A program made the translations under genes and the position numbers. The notes beneath the pieces are model-generated. The model was not told the DNA's origin, ran no database searches, and was given only the letters and a program-made list of their open reading frames with translations. Of a stretch of 64,000 nt of DNA, positions 48,035 through 59,164 are shown one piece after another. The stretch covers positions 62,001 to 126,000 of the forward strand of contig JAVGVS010000399.1 of NCBI GenBank assembly GCA_032718565.1. Direction: 5' to 3'. Source of the DNA: Distichodus sexfasciatus (taxonomy: Eukaryota > Chordata > Actinopteri > Characiformes > Distichodontidae). Within the stretch, counting starts at the first letter, position 1; each line of letters starts with the position of its first letter.

Positions 48035-48320
48035 GTAATTTTGATTTTTTTTTTTTTTAATCGGATAAAAAGGGGAAGAAACTATTTAATTTCCATCATT
48101 TTTTAATAAACCAAACTGTCTGTTTCTATTTTTCTATATATTTCTTTTACTCTCTAACGTTATAAAATGTTAAAAGAAAAATCAGATTAATTGAAAATGA
48201 AGAAATGGCCATTTTTTTAGCCAAATTGGACTCATTTCGGCCTATAACTCATTTTTGACTCTGGGAGAGAACTACATTTTTGCGCAAAACGGCGTTGCAC
48301 ACGAGGGGAAATGGAAGTCA
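48035..48320 (+). repeat. Family E repeat, partial
   Basis: 'taataaaccaaactgtctgt', 'gattaattgaaaatgaagaa' and 'ctgggagagaactacatttt' match copies at 0.1, 29.9 and 52.4 kb. It directly follows the Tc1-like relic. Confidence 0.8.
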
Positions 48321-48500
48321 CTCTGGATCGGAGCAGGAGCTATAGATCGAAATGTCTATGAAACGTGACCAACATAAACTTGGAGTGATGCATATTTCAT
48401 CCATCTTTTTAAATAGTCTTTACTTTTGTCCATACGATATCGTAAAAGCTGATATATGACTGATGATTGCCACCCCCTTATAATGACTGGTGTGCTTGGG

Positions 48501-48696
48501 TGGTAGTAGTGGCCTAGTGGTTAGGACACTCGCCTCAGGACCAAGAGGTCATGGATTCGAGTCCTACCTCTGGCATTACCTTCACTGGGTCGCTGAGCAA
48601 GACCCTTGACCCCAAGTTTCTCTGAGGGAGACCGACTTCGAAATTAGGAAATGAAAAGTCACACTGGATGAGAGCATCTGCTAAATGCTAAAATGT
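48501..48696 (+). repeat. tRNA-derived SINE, family C, full length
   Basis: The A-box region 'gtggcctagtggttaggaca', B box GATTCGAGTCC, 'gctgagcaagacccttgacc', 'cttcgaaattaggaaatgaa', and the 3' tail 'gagcatctgctaaatgctaa', a tail type widespread in fish SINEs. Confidence 0.9.
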
Positions 48697-49349
48697 GTTT
48701 TGAGATTTGCTCTTGGTTCTGAAGCAGCGTCGCAGACTTGAGCGTTGACTTTACCGATACCTTTTGGAAGACGTCCAATTTTTTCCCCTAAAATTGGGGT
48801 TTGAAACACCAAAAACACACGCTGTAACACCGAGACAAGTGAACTCGCTGGCGAGAGTGAGGCATCTCACAAGGCGGGGGACGCATAGATCCTGGCAGCG
48901 TCCCTGGCATCATATGCTGCTACGTTTTTGCCCGCCATGCGAAACGTAAAAAATGCAAACAATTTTGTCGTATTGCTATCAACATCATAATATCGACATC
49001 GAAAAAATCGAACCATGGTAACTGGCCGACCAAAAGTGGCAGATGAAGTGGCAGGCTACGGTGTCCGTGTGGCGCTACTTATTATAGCTAGCGTCTGTTA
49101 GTTACTCAGCTATAATAACCAGTGCACGCTCATTGCATCACATTGCAGTCTCGGCAGCTGTGAGATGGAGTCGGAGGAATGGAGTCCACCTCGGAAAAGA
49201 TAGCTTGTAAATAGTGATGGAATTTAGTTAGCTACTTTTTCTGTAGCTTGCAGTGCAACTAACTAAACAGCAGCTTGGTCTATTTTTAGTCATAAGTAGC
49301 TTGTAGCATGAAACGCTACTAATCAAACGTAGCTTCCCCAAACACCGCC
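48697..49349. other. Intronic spacer with hAT-like traces
   Basis: 48950-49020 has 'catcataatatcgacatcga'. 49215-49340 has repeated 'gtagcttgtagc'-like text, probably an old repeat. Confidence 0.4.
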
Positions 49350-49625
49350 CTTCGGCTTTTTCGGTGGCGCTTGTGGGAGGCGTGACGCGGCCCGTTAAAG
49401 AGGCGGACCGCCAGTGCTGGCGCAGCAGGCCTCCCCTCCGCAAAACGGGAGCCGGGGCAGCGTGCGGGGGATTGGCGGGGATCAATGAGGAGCGCTAGCG
49501 CGAGAGGGAGCCTTTCACGCTGGGGTGCAATTAAAAGGGAATGCTAATGAGGCTATTTTTAGCCGCCCGTGCTATTTGCAACCTGGGCATTCTTTTCCTC
49601 TCAGCTGGAATTGTTTGAAGCCTAA
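49350..49625. promoter_or_regulatory. Candidate intronic regulatory block with a MEF2-type site
   Basis: A GC-rich, repeat-free block with CTATTTTTAG at 49553-49562, which fits the MEF2 consensus YTAWWWWTAR exactly. It is flanked by 'caattaaaagg' and 'gctaatgagg' (TAAT homeodomain-like cores). ATP2B2 is expressed in excitable and sensory cells, so an intronic enhancer is reasonable, but a single site can occur by chance. Conservation was not tested. Confidence 0.25.
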
Positions 49626-50124
49626 CTGTTCCACACAAATTACGCCCACACCACCATCCCCCAACACACACACACACACATACACACACACCATTATAGA
49701 GCAAATGCGCTTAATGCACAATTTATTACCGCACTGTCGTTCGCTCACTTCCTCTAATTCACATTGTGTTCCCATGGAAGCAGACACCATTTTATCCCTC
49801 ATCGCATTAAGCCGCCGTTGGCTTAAATGATACTTTCAGGCGTCGGGAGGATGACGTGGTTTGGAAGAAAAGAAATAAAGATATATAACAAGTGTCTGTA
49901 AAACGCGGCGCAGGTCGGGAGACTCTAAGGTCAAAGACAGATGTGATTTTTGAGTTTTTGGTCCGAATGGATGAATCCCAAATTGGTTTTCCACTTTTTT
50001 TATGCAGGATAAAGGACTGTGAGACACAGACACACATTCTTGTTCACATCTTCACCAAAGTTTCAATGAGTATGCACCATGTGGACATGCTGGTTATTGT
50101 AGTAGTAACTAACAACTATTATTG
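49626..50124. other. Intronic spacer with a (CA)n microsatellite
   Basis: (CA)n at 49665-49691. Nothing else recognised. Confidence 0.45.
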
Positions 50125-50397
50125 AAAGTGAGTGATTATTTGTCATTGTGAACACACCACAGCACAGCACACAGTGCACCACAACCAAATGTGACCTCTG
50201 CATTTGAACCTTCTGTGAAGGAGCAGTGGGCAGTTAACGAGGTCAGCGTCCGGGGAGCAGTGCTTGGGGACGGTACCTTGCTCATGAGTACCTCAGTGGT
50301 AACTTTACCAGCCCTGGATTCGAACCTGCGACCTTCAGATCACGGGACGAACACCCTACCCTACCGTTACACCACCAACTGCCCCTTATTATAAGGA
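50125..50397 (-). repeat. tRNA-derived SINE, family B, full length, reverse strand
   Basis: Read on the reverse strand: head 'ggggcagttggtggtgtaac', B box GGTTCGAATCC, body and tail 'aatgacaaataatcactcac'. One of the least decayed copies. Confidence 0.92.
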
Positions 50398-50404
50398 ACT
50401 ACCA

Positions 50405-50680
50405 TTAAAAGTAGGGGTACCTGATTCGATTCTTGGGCTCACGATTCGATTCACGATTCGTAAGCGATTCACGAAGCAATACGTAAATGAATTGGTTTCC
50501 AGATCACATTTCAACGTTGCGCCGTCTATAGGACCGGCGAGCTGAACTCGCGTCGGGGGGGGAAAAGTAAACTGGTGTCATTACGTTATTTGAAAAATAT
50601 AATTTGATTTTTTTGGAATGCATTAATGGATTTTAAATTGACAGAATGAATCGCAATTCGATTCAAGTGGTTAGTAGTGT
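50405..50680 (+). repeat. Family L repeat (hAT-like), copy 2
   Basis: 'taggggtacctgattcgatt', 'cacgattcgattcacgattc', 'ggcgagctgaactcgcgtcg' and 'ttttttggaatgcattaatg'; same order as at 40.8-41.2 kb. The first bases TAGGGGTACC resemble a hAT end. Confidence 0.7.
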
Positions 50681-51123
50681 AGCTTGTAGCTAAAAAAATG
50701 AATCATTATTATTAAGAGTGTGAAACTTCTTTATCCGGCACAAAAGAGAAAAAGGAAAAGCCGCGTCCGACTTCTTTAGGATTTACCCCTGTGGTTTAGA
50801 ACTTCTTATCGATGGCCCAAGTGGACACAAGGCCCAGGCAGCTCAGAGAGCTCAGGCAGGGAGAGAGCCAAGCTGCCCAGCCGCGAAGGGACTCAAATCA
50901 GCGGTGTACAGCTGTATGTACAAACCGGCTGAACTAGCACGCTCTCCAAATCCTGTTTACCAAAGGCCCCGGGACACGGCAGCGATGCCCCCATCAACGT
51001 TTGCCCAGCTGCTGCCAAGCGTCTCCCAGTGCCAGGGCGGGAGCATCTGGAGATCCCTGTGATGTCCTGCAGTGCACAGGACCTGTCGGTGCTGGAAGTG
51101 ATCCTTTCGGCTGTTTAGACTAG
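50681..51123. other. Intronic spacer
   Basis: No gene or repeat recognised. Confidence 0.35.
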
Positions 51124-51323
51124 TGCAGTTGGTACTGTAACGGATCAGAAGGTCGCAAGTTCGAATCCCAGAGCAGTAAAGGTACCGCTGAGGTACTCAC
51201 GAGCAAGGTACTGTTCCAAAGCGCTGCTCCCACCGCTGCCCAGGTCAGCTGCCCACTGCTCCTTCACGGAAGGGTCAAATGCAAAATGGTGTGTTCACAA
51301 AGACAAATAATCACCCTCTTTCA
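51124..51323 (+). repeat. tRNA-derived SINE, family B, internally shortened
   Basis: 'gcagttggtactgtaacgga', B box GTTCGAATCC, 'gctgaggtactcacgagcaa', 'ctgcccactgctccttcacg' and a tail 'gttcacaaagacaaataatc'. The 'gtgcactgtgtgctgtgctg' stretch is lost. Confidence 0.88.
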
Positions 51324-51422
51324 ATATTTTTAAAGGATATTAACAGATGCGTTTATTGTTTTCATTTTTGCAAATACTGTTAACAGATGCATTTGACATT
51401 TTTGCATTATTTCTTCTTTCTT

Positions 51423-51772
51423 TATCTGAACCGCTTGATCCCAAGCGGGGTCGCGGGGGGACCGGACCGGAGCCTGTCCCGGGAACTTATGGGCACAAGG
51501 CGAGAACAACCCTGGGCAGGCGCCAACACACCGCAGGGCGCACACACTCACACAATCACACACCCATTCCCACCTTACGGGGGCCAATTTAGAGCCGCCA
51601 ATCAACCTATATTGCATGCCTTTGGACTGTGGGAGGAAACCGGAGCACCCGGAGGAAACCCACGCCAACTCGGGGAGTGCACACAAACTCCACACAGAAA
51701 GGGCCCACATTTGAACCGTGGGGACCTCCTTGCTGTGAGGCGACAGCGCTACCCATCACACCACCGTGCCTA
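51423..51772 (-). repeat. SINE-like repeat, family A, full length, reverse strand
   Basis: On the given strand it runs 'gaaccgcttgatcccaagcg', 'caaccctgggcaggcgccaa', 'ggccaatttagagccgccaa', 'ggactgtgggaggaaaccgg', 'gcgacagcgctacccatcac', 'caccgtgcc'. This is the complete reverse complement of the family. Confidence 0.9.
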
Positions 51773-51832
51773 TTCAGATTTCTCTTCATTTATTTCTTAA
51801 TCTTTATTTCCTTACATGTTGTATAGCTGATT

Positions 51833-52625
51833 CTTGAATCAAATGTTGGCAACTAATTTAATAATCGATTAGTTGAGTCTAGGTTATTACACACATGCGT
51901 ACTGTGGCTACCCGCTAATGGGGGCAGTAAGCTAACCAAAGCCGCAGTGGCAGTAAAGCAGCATTAAGCTGGACGCCGACCGCCATAAAAGAAGAATAAG
52001 AAGGAGACGAGAACCAGTGCCGTGCCATGCCTTTCCGTCACAAAAACTGAAGAAATCACGTAGAACGACATGTTTCGCGATGTAAACACATGCACTGTCT
52101 GTTAGCGCGCACGACTCTCAGGGAAGTCAGTCACTAAAGCGTTCCAGTTCAGTCAAATCTTCCCGTTTATTACGGACAAAACTCCTTTGTTATTTAGCTG
52201 ATAAATAACAAAAACAACCAGCGTTCTACGCACAATACAGCCATTTACTTGATATTTTCAGTGATTATTCCGACAAGTGTCCACCGCGTTATTGTGACAC
52301 GACTCTTATGTGGAATGCCATCTTGCGCAAAAATGTAGTTCTCTCCCAAAAATGTCAAAAATAAGTTTTAGGCCAAAATTAGTCCAAAATGGCTAAAAAC
52401 TTCAATATTTTTTTCATTTTCTATTAATCAGAAAATATTTTTATTCAGATTTATAATGTTAGAGAGTCAAAAAACGTATATAGAACAATAGAAACAGACA
52501 GTTTGGCTTATTAAAAAATGCTGGAAATGATTTTTGTTTTCTTTTTATCTGATTAATAGTCAGTTTATCGAAAAAATAATCGGTAGATTAATTGATCAAC
52601 AAAATAGTCGTTAGTTGCAGCCCTA
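51833..52625 (-). mobile_element. Family E non-autonomous hAT-like element, most complete copy
   Basis: The right edge 'gtcgttagttgcagcccta' is the inverted form of a TAGGGCTGCAACTAACGA end. The left edge has 'gttggcaactaatttaataa' and 'tcgattag'. The interior contains 'ggctacccgctaatgggggc' and 'ggacgccgaccgccataaaa', with no transposase. At 52277-52284 it has a single GTGTCCAC, the unoccupied version of the site that copy E1 shows duplicated around its hAT insertion. Confidence 0.75.
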
Positions 52626-53640
52626 TTGAATTCTGCCTTCGTGTTAATCTCAGCTATGTTCCAGTTGGCTCACGAGTGCTCTTCGGCAGTTGTAGATTCT
52701 GTTCTTAGCTAAAATGAACCCTAAATAAGAAATCTTCCTGAAAGCTGAGTAAGTGCGTGAGAACGAAAGTCCTCTTAAGAACTGCTGAATGAGGCCTGTT
52801 CTTTTCTTTTCCTCCACAAAATAAAAGTTGCCTGTACTAGTCCTGGTAACAGCCAGAATCATTACTTGCCTTTATCTCTTTTATTTGAAGCAGTTGCTTT
52901 CTTGCCTCGCATCTTTTTATCCCCTTTATTCGACATGGAGTAAAACGCTCTCTAATAGGCCATTGTCGTCTAAAATACCTGTTTTGTAGGTCGGCGTGTC
53001 ATCCTCCGGAGCGTGAAGTGGAACGCGGGCATTTCATGTTGGAACTGACTTAATAGCGCCCTTTCAAGTGCAACTCGCCTTTGTGACACTCCCAGGCTAG
53101 TGGGAAAGAAGGCTCTGGCTAATTGTAGCCTGCTAGTGGTTAGCAAAGCCTGTCGCAGGATGAATCCGACTGGAGCGAATAGCCTCGATTTTGCTCGAGT
53201 TGCGGAGAGCGAGCGTCTCCCTAATGTGCTTGTGCTGTGCAGAAAGTGGCACGAATTAAGCCCTAAGGCTGAAAATATGTCTTACTTAAATGTGTGGGTG
53301 GGGGTTCATTAGTGGGAATTCCTGTCTCCGTTTGAGTTCTGTTCGGTTGATTGCACGTTTTTTTTTCTTCTGCCTTCTCCTTGCTAATTTATGTTGTTAG
53401 ACCTTGTGTTGTCCTGATCTACTCTTTCCACTGTGGAGATACGCCCGAGTTGGGTTACATACGACAACAGCTGCTGTGATCTGACTTTTAAACAGAAAAA
53501 ACGGATTTTAAAGGCTGACCTCATGACTATTTTATGAAATGTATAAAATTGTATCCATTTTTCGGAACAATTTTTTCCCCCACAAAAGAGACGTTAAAAT
53601 ACAACGGAACTTATTCACCAGCCGTTCTTAAGAAAAAAAA
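52626..53640. other. Intronic spacer
   Basis: Repeat-poor. No exon recognised, despite several short open frames. Confidence 0.35.
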
Positions 53641-54640
53641 AAGTTATTAAAACCCACTTAAGCAGTTTTCCCAAAATTTCGGACATTCACCAATATCTTC
53701 TCGGTAAGAACTACTGAAGACTACTCTTATGCAGATCTTATTCCATGCATGTTTTGTGCAAAAAATTACAGGATTTTCTACAGTTCTATGTATACTTCCA
53801 TAATATTTCAATGTCTCAATCGTTATAAGAACAAATAAAAAAAAATGTATAGCCTCAAGCGGCAACGAGCGGGGTCCAAGTCCAAAAGTCGCAAAAAGCA
53901 GCACAAAAGCAGCCGATGCAGTAAAAGGCAGAAATGACTCAGCAAATCAGAAGTGAGAATTAGCAAAAAAAATCACAAACAAAACATATGACATTAGGAC
54001 CCACAGATTCATTTGACACTTCACTTGCTCTAATCGGTCATTCGACTTCGCAAAAGTGTTTTGCACATTATGCAGATTAGATCGGACGTTTCTCATTAAA
54101 TGCCAAACAGCACACCATCCCTACTTATAGACCACGCTTCAGCTTTGTGCAACGCAAGGTTTAGGCTGCATCCATTTTTGTAGCATTTTTTTGTAGCCCC
54201 TATTGTTCAAATAGCAACAATGCATATTTCCCTCTCCCATATCCCAAAAACAAAACAAAACACAACGGCACCAATTCTAAACTGATCACTGTGCTGAGAT
54301 GCACACCATTCCTGCTTACCCTCCAAATTTCACCCACGCACTACTGATGCTGATGTTTATGACGGGATAAAACCACATAACTTCATTAATCATATCAAGA
54401 ATTAAGGAGTGAGAACGTAAAACAATTAAGTAAAATGTCATGCAAATAGAAAGTTGTGTTTTAGCGCCCCTAGAGGTCAAAATGCATTTCCTTTGCAGTA
54501 GCCCCAATTATCAGCCGATCACTATGATTTTCGGCCTGTGCCGAGATGCACGCTATTCATACTTACCCTGAAGATTTCAGCTTTCTGCGACCTACGGTTC
54601 AAGGTGCACAATCCATTTTGTAGGGGAATTAGGAAGAAAC
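53641..54640 (+). repeat. Degenerate ~190-250-bp repeat, about 3 units
   Basis: 'gcacaccatccctacttata' (54111), 'gcacaccattcctgcttacc' (54301) and 'gcacgctattcatacttacc' (54550) are each followed by 'caaatttcacc' or 'gatttcagctttctgcgacc'-like text. 'gatcactgtgctgagatg' and 'gatcactatgattttcggcc' precede two of them. Source family unknown. Confidence 0.55.
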
Positions 54641-56227
54641 AGAACAATTACAAGAGAGCTTCATGCACGGATGTTTTTCTGCTGTAACCTCCTTCTGAGT
54701 TTTTTTTTCCTAACAATTTTAGGAACTGCCCAACAGATATCACAGCAGAATCTGCTAAAACAGCTTTGTTATGCTTTGCTGTGTGATTTTTAGATCATCC
54801 CGTCTGGCCCATCTCTAATTTTTGGTTTTCAGAAACGACTTCACGCCCGTCTTTTCCTATCGCGTTTGTTCGGCGGCCTCCGAAGCGACAATCGCAAACC
54901 TTATTAACATCGTCTCGCCCCCTCCTTTCGTGGAGGCGCCTTCCCCCACTCTCCCTCAACCCCCCACCCCCACCCCACCGGGGACGCTCTGTTTGCCGAC
55001 TGCCATTTGCAATCTGATGTAACCTTTTGATTCTCTGGCGATGATATTGATAGGCCTATTTGTGTCAAGCTGGGCAGAGGGGAAGAGGGAGTGTTCGAGG
55101 GAGTGGGGTGGGGTGGAGTTGGGGTGGTGGTTGGGGTGGTGGTGGGAGGGGAGGTTGGTTGCGGCAAAATGTCAGCGGCTCGTAACGCACCCTGAAATAA
55201 ACAGCTCCTCCCGGCTGAAGCTAAGAGGAAGGGAATGGATCGGATCGGATCGGATCGACATATGCTCGGGCTAATTTCTGTTGGACACGTGATAGAGAGG
55301 TGGTGAGCGCTCGGTTTCGGGTAATGTCAGGATTATTTGCATAGCGCACGGTAACTACAGAGGAGGGAAGGGCGCGAGGTCGGGGCCCCGGCTCTTGCCG
55401 AAGGGCTTTATGTAAGTACAGAGCACGGGCTGGCTGGTGAGTCAGCAGAGTAATTGGAGACCGTGGGTGACATGAGGGCTCAATCTTACATGGAGAGAGA
55501 GAGATGGATTGCTCGCTTTTATTTTTTATTTTTTTCGTTCCTACGTGGGCAAAGGATGCGGAACTGTTTTTGGAGCAGCTAAAAGAAATGTTAGCGTTTT
55601 TCGCAGGCAGACGCTTGGGGCCAAATCAGGAGTTTGAAGTGCTGGGTTCTTCTGTCGTTTTTTAACAAGGTTGCGGCTCACTGTATGTGCCTGTGAGCGC
55701 TGCTTTTTGACTCATAGCAATCAAAATGCAATCTAATGAGAACTTTAAGCCTAAGTTTTGGGTGTTTCATTAAATAAAACGATATTACAAGGTAGAGCGG
55801 GACGATATGACCTTAAATCAGTATCGCAATTAATTGAACGTTTGATCCTAATTACGATTAAGGAACAATTGTTTGCCCTCATAGCAAGGTCTGTGCTGTG
55901 AATATGAAATGAAATGAAAGAAAGACACACATGTAGCGGCAAACTCACACGACAACACACAAGGTAGTCGTTTCGAAAGTGACAGTACATGAAAACACAC
56001 ACTGGGGAAAGTATTAACTTTAAACTTAATTAAGAGAAATTATTAACAGAATTTCAAAAATCATCAGAATAACCGTCGTCAGCAAATGTCGGCTTTGATT
56101 AATAAACGTTCAGTTAATAGCCTTGCTCTATTCTAAGACGTTAAATGCCGGCATAGTTACACAGTAATGAAAAATTAAAGAGCGGCGCTACCCGGTCTTG
56201 CTAATGTGACCAACCAGTGAATTTAAA
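54641..56227. other. Intronic spacer, partly repeat-poor
   Basis: 54930-54985 and 55090-55160 are C- or G-rich low-complexity runs. 'ggatcggatcggatcgga' is at 55236. 55280-55480 looks repeat-free and might be a conserved noncoding block. 55793-55870 carries hAT-like text ('gggacgatatgaccttaaat'). Confidence 0.35.
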
Positions 56228-56324
56228 TGAGTGCGTATTGGTCATTGTGAACACAGCACAACATCAGCATCAGTGCACCCCAGCGAAATGTGACCTCTGC
56301 ATTTGACTTATCCATGAAGGAGAA
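56228..56324 (-). repeat. tRNA-derived SINE, family B 3' fragment, reverse strand
   Basis: 'tggtcattgtgaacacagca' and 'aaatgtgacctctgcatttg', then 'tccatgaaggagaag'. Only the 3' half is present. Confidence 0.75.
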
Positions 56325-56529
56325 GTTTCTTAAAATAATACAGCCAAAAATATGGAGTGTGGAAATAACAAGTTTATAGTGTGTATTACCCACTGGATTT
56401 AGACTCCATTTTGGTGCACTCCCACACCTACATGAGCATCTGATTGGCCTTTGTCTTGGTGACCAGAACAATGGGAGGTTTGGCATCACATGATCACAAT
56501 AATGAAATGACTAAACTACATTTTATGCT

Positions 56530-56920
56530 TAAGGGTGTTTTCACATATAGTCCTCTTTAAAGGAACCCAACTCAGTCCTCTAGAAGTGCTCCAAAAAGTG
56601 GACCAACAGAAAGGGAACTTGGTTCTCATTATGTTCACACTGTGAGTTCGTTTGAAAAGGGACTCGGTTCTCTTTCTGCTCCACTTCAGCTCAGATGGGG
56701 CCTCAGTCCGTTTTCTGTTCATACTTCATTCTTATGGAGCTCTCAGACCTTTACTGCTTTGCATTCTGGGTAGTTTTCACTTTGAACAAAAACTGTCGAA
56801 GCGAACCGGGAGCGCTTTGTGTTCATAAGGCGCGAGTTAAACGAACCGCGCCGCGGACTTAAAGCGAACCAGACTGAGACCGCCTCCCGCCGTGGTCTCA
56901 GTTCGGTTCGTTTCAGAGGG
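56530..56920. mobile_element. MITE with AAGGGTGTTTTCACA end (family J)
   Basis: It starts 'ttaagggtgttttcacatat', with repeated 'gaaccgag' and 'aagcgaacc' motifs inside. A second end 'ttaagggtgttttcacactt' lies at 56990. TTA before the end would suit a Harbinger-type duplication, but the matching right flank is not resolved because of the adjacent hairpin. Confidence 0.6.
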
Positions 56921-57093
56921 GTCTGAGTTCGTTTGGGGTGCTCACATATACGCCAAAAATGCTGACTAATCGATCTGAGTTCGCTTTAAGGGTGTTTTCA
57001 CACTTGGTCCGTTTCAGCCCTCAAAGCGAACTCAGATCGATTAGTCAGCATTTTTGATGTATATGTGAATACACCAAACGAACTCAGACCCCT
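56917..57093. repeat. Long inverted repeat (hairpin), arms ~75 bp
   Basis: The left arm, about 56917-56990 ('agaggggtctgagttcgttt' to 'gatctgagttcgcttt'), is nearly the exact reverse complement of the right arm, about 57018-57093 ('aaagcgaactcagatcgatt' to 'gaactcagacccctct'). The spacer of ~28 bases includes 'gggtgttttcacacttgg'. It could form a cruciform or an intronic RNA hairpin. Confidence 0.85.
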
Positions 57094-57098
57094 CTGAA

Positions 57099-57854
57099 AC
57101 GAATTTTTATGTCCGATACCGATACCAATATTGTAAATTTGTATATCTGCCGATACGATACACGATTATGTTGAAAAACATCACAAAAATATCGATTTTT
57201 CTTTTTTGGAGACCAGATTAATTTTGAAGACCTTTTCTTTCATATAAGACCAAAAAAGAAAATTCGCTATTTTTGTGATGTTTTTCAACATAATCGTCCC
57301 GTATCTAAATAAATAGAACGCCGACTTCCGACTCGTTACGGCAGATCGGGTCACAAATACGTTTTTCAACAGAAAACAAAAAATAATGCTTTAAAAATGT
57401 CTGAATACATGACTGTGATTATTCTGTTATCCTTAAGGAAATACTTGGCCTAACTTGACTGTTTATTCCTGATTAAAACAATGTAATAATTGCACACCCA
57501 TGTGTATATGCTAAATTATTTATTATTAAAATAACATCTGAAAAAGTATTCGTTTAAACAGTTCTGTAATTTTATGACGGCCCCTAATCCTGCGGCGCTA
57601 AAACCATCAGGAACACAGAGATTGTGAGAGAACAGTATAATCGCGTGATTTGCTTTTGGGGTTGTAATGTGTTGCGTTGCTTGTTGTCAACAGAACCAGC
57701 TTTACCGCAGTGCCGCTTCCGATGCATAACACGTGCGCCGATTTATAGACCGGCTCCATATATCGGCTCAATGCCACCGATACCCGATCCAGCTATTCGA
57801 GTCGTTATCGGACCGAAATCCCATCCACCTATCAGATCGATGCCATTTCTAATA
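57099..57854 (+). mobile_element. Family G hAT-like element with internal foldback
   Basis: 'tgtccgataccgataccaat' on the left and 'tatcagatcgatgccatttc' with 'taatata' on the right resemble the 39.8-40.3 kb copy. Inside are perfect 28-base arms, 57163-57190 and 57269-57296 (CGATTATGTTGAAAAACATC...), with similarity extending inward to about 47 bases. Confidence 0.65.
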
Positions 57855-57867
57855 TAAAGTGTCATAT

Positions 57868-57905
57868 TTGTTCACCCTTTCTTTCTTTCTTTCTTTCTTT
57901 TACAG
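57868..57905 (+). other. 3' splice site of the PMCA intron, tract made of (CTTT)n
   Basis: 'tttctttctttctttctttc' leads into 'ttttacag' ending at 57905. The polypyrimidine tract is a tetranucleotide microsatellite, so its length may vary between individuals right at an acceptor. Confidence 0.85.
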
Positions 57906-58103
57906 GACTGGCAGGGGAAGCAGTCGACCTAGAAAAGAGGCGAGAAACGTTTGGGCAAAACCTTATACCTCCAAAGAAGCCAAAAACTTTCTTACAGTTA
58001 GTATGGGAAGCGCTACAAGATGTGACCCTTATCATCCTCGAAATTGCAGCCATGATCTCCTTGGGACTCTCGTTTTATCAGCCCCCCGGAGAGGGCAGCG
58101 AAT
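57906..58103 (+). CDS. atp2b2: Plasma-membrane Ca2+-ATPase, second coding exon
   Basis: This 198-base exon has clean AG (ttttacag) and GT (gtaagt) borders and stays open throughout. After a split Gly codon it reads LAGEAVDLEKRRETFGQN, then IPPKKPKTFLQLVWEALQDV, then TLIILEIAAMISLGLSFY and QPPGEGSE. This is the highly conserved PMCA segment leading into membrane helix 1 (roughly the TLIILEIAAMISLGLSF stretch). Length and both phases fit the family: it begins in phase 1 and ends after one base of the next codon. It is almost identical to all four vertebrate paralogues. The ending PPGEGSE resembles ATP2B2 (PPGEGNE in human) most. The next exon, which should carry the GWIEGAA segment, is not in the window. 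No frameshift here, unlike the first coding exon. Confidence 0.95.
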
Positions 58104-59164
58104 GTAAGTGTTGCTGCCATTTCCTTTATCTGTTTCCCCCTCACGTTCTGTTCGTCTTCGATAACCTTGTGGCAGATTCGCTTTGTGCGGTTAAAAGCCT
58201 GTTTTTGTTTTGCCGTCTCCTGCTTCATATCAGTTGTTGATTTTTCACTGTTCACAAGTAACAGTCGAGTCGATCTTTGTCGTTTCGCTATATTCAACAA
58301 TCACATCGGGCCGATTTCACGCCTTAAACATTTCAAACGGCTTTAAAAAGTTACACACTTTATCGAGCCTCGGTTACTCCTTATCGTCTGCTGGACCGGC
58401 TTCTTACGTCCCACCTGCCATGTCTCCGTGGTGTCGTTCTGGAGGAAATGTAATAAAAACAGCTCCTCGAGCCCCAAACGCTTCCACTGGAGTCCTTGTT
58501 AACAAGCATGACTGTGCATTCCGGACGCTCTCGAACGAGCGGCGGCGGCGGCGAGGGAATCCAGAGAAAGAAGCGTTTCCAAGGACCCCGAGTTAATGAA
58601 GTGTGCGCAGGAGAAATAACCTTTAGGGGAACGCCATACATCAAGGCTCTGGGCCGTAAAAACGCCTCTCCGAAGACAAAGCCATTAAGCGCATGCGTGA
58701 GAGAGTGCTGAGTAAGGAATATCAATCATCGTAATGGCCCGGGAATTCAATTACGGAGGGGGGAACAGGAAAACGGCGGTGCGTTTGCGCATATTCCCAG
58801 CAGCGAACACAGCAAAGTTCGAATACCTGAGGACGAGCCTTCAAGAGCGCCCGCTGCCGACAAGGAACTCGCGGATTTTAGGGCCGAAATTGAAGCCTCG
58901 TCTGATGATCAATATGCAGATCACAGAGTCCGTTCGGAATCGCCGGTCGGTTTTATTGCAGGCAGATGTGCTGCCCTTTACTGCCACATAAAGATTAGAG
59001 CAGCTGCAGATTTCTCAACCCTTTAAAGACGCAGTGAGCACAGCGCGCTCGTTTCGACGCATCCGCCTTTCGTACATTGATCATTGTTCTCTTCGACAAC
59101 TCTGAAACAATTAGCACTTATGCGGCTAGTAATGAAATTTGGCTTTCCGGAAAACAAATCAATG
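58104..59164 (+). other. Next intron, repeat-poor
   Basis: It begins with donor GTAAGT at 58104. A (GGC)n-like run is at 58540-58553. No exon found. 58560-59000 is repeat-poor and GC-balanced. Confidence 0.45.
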
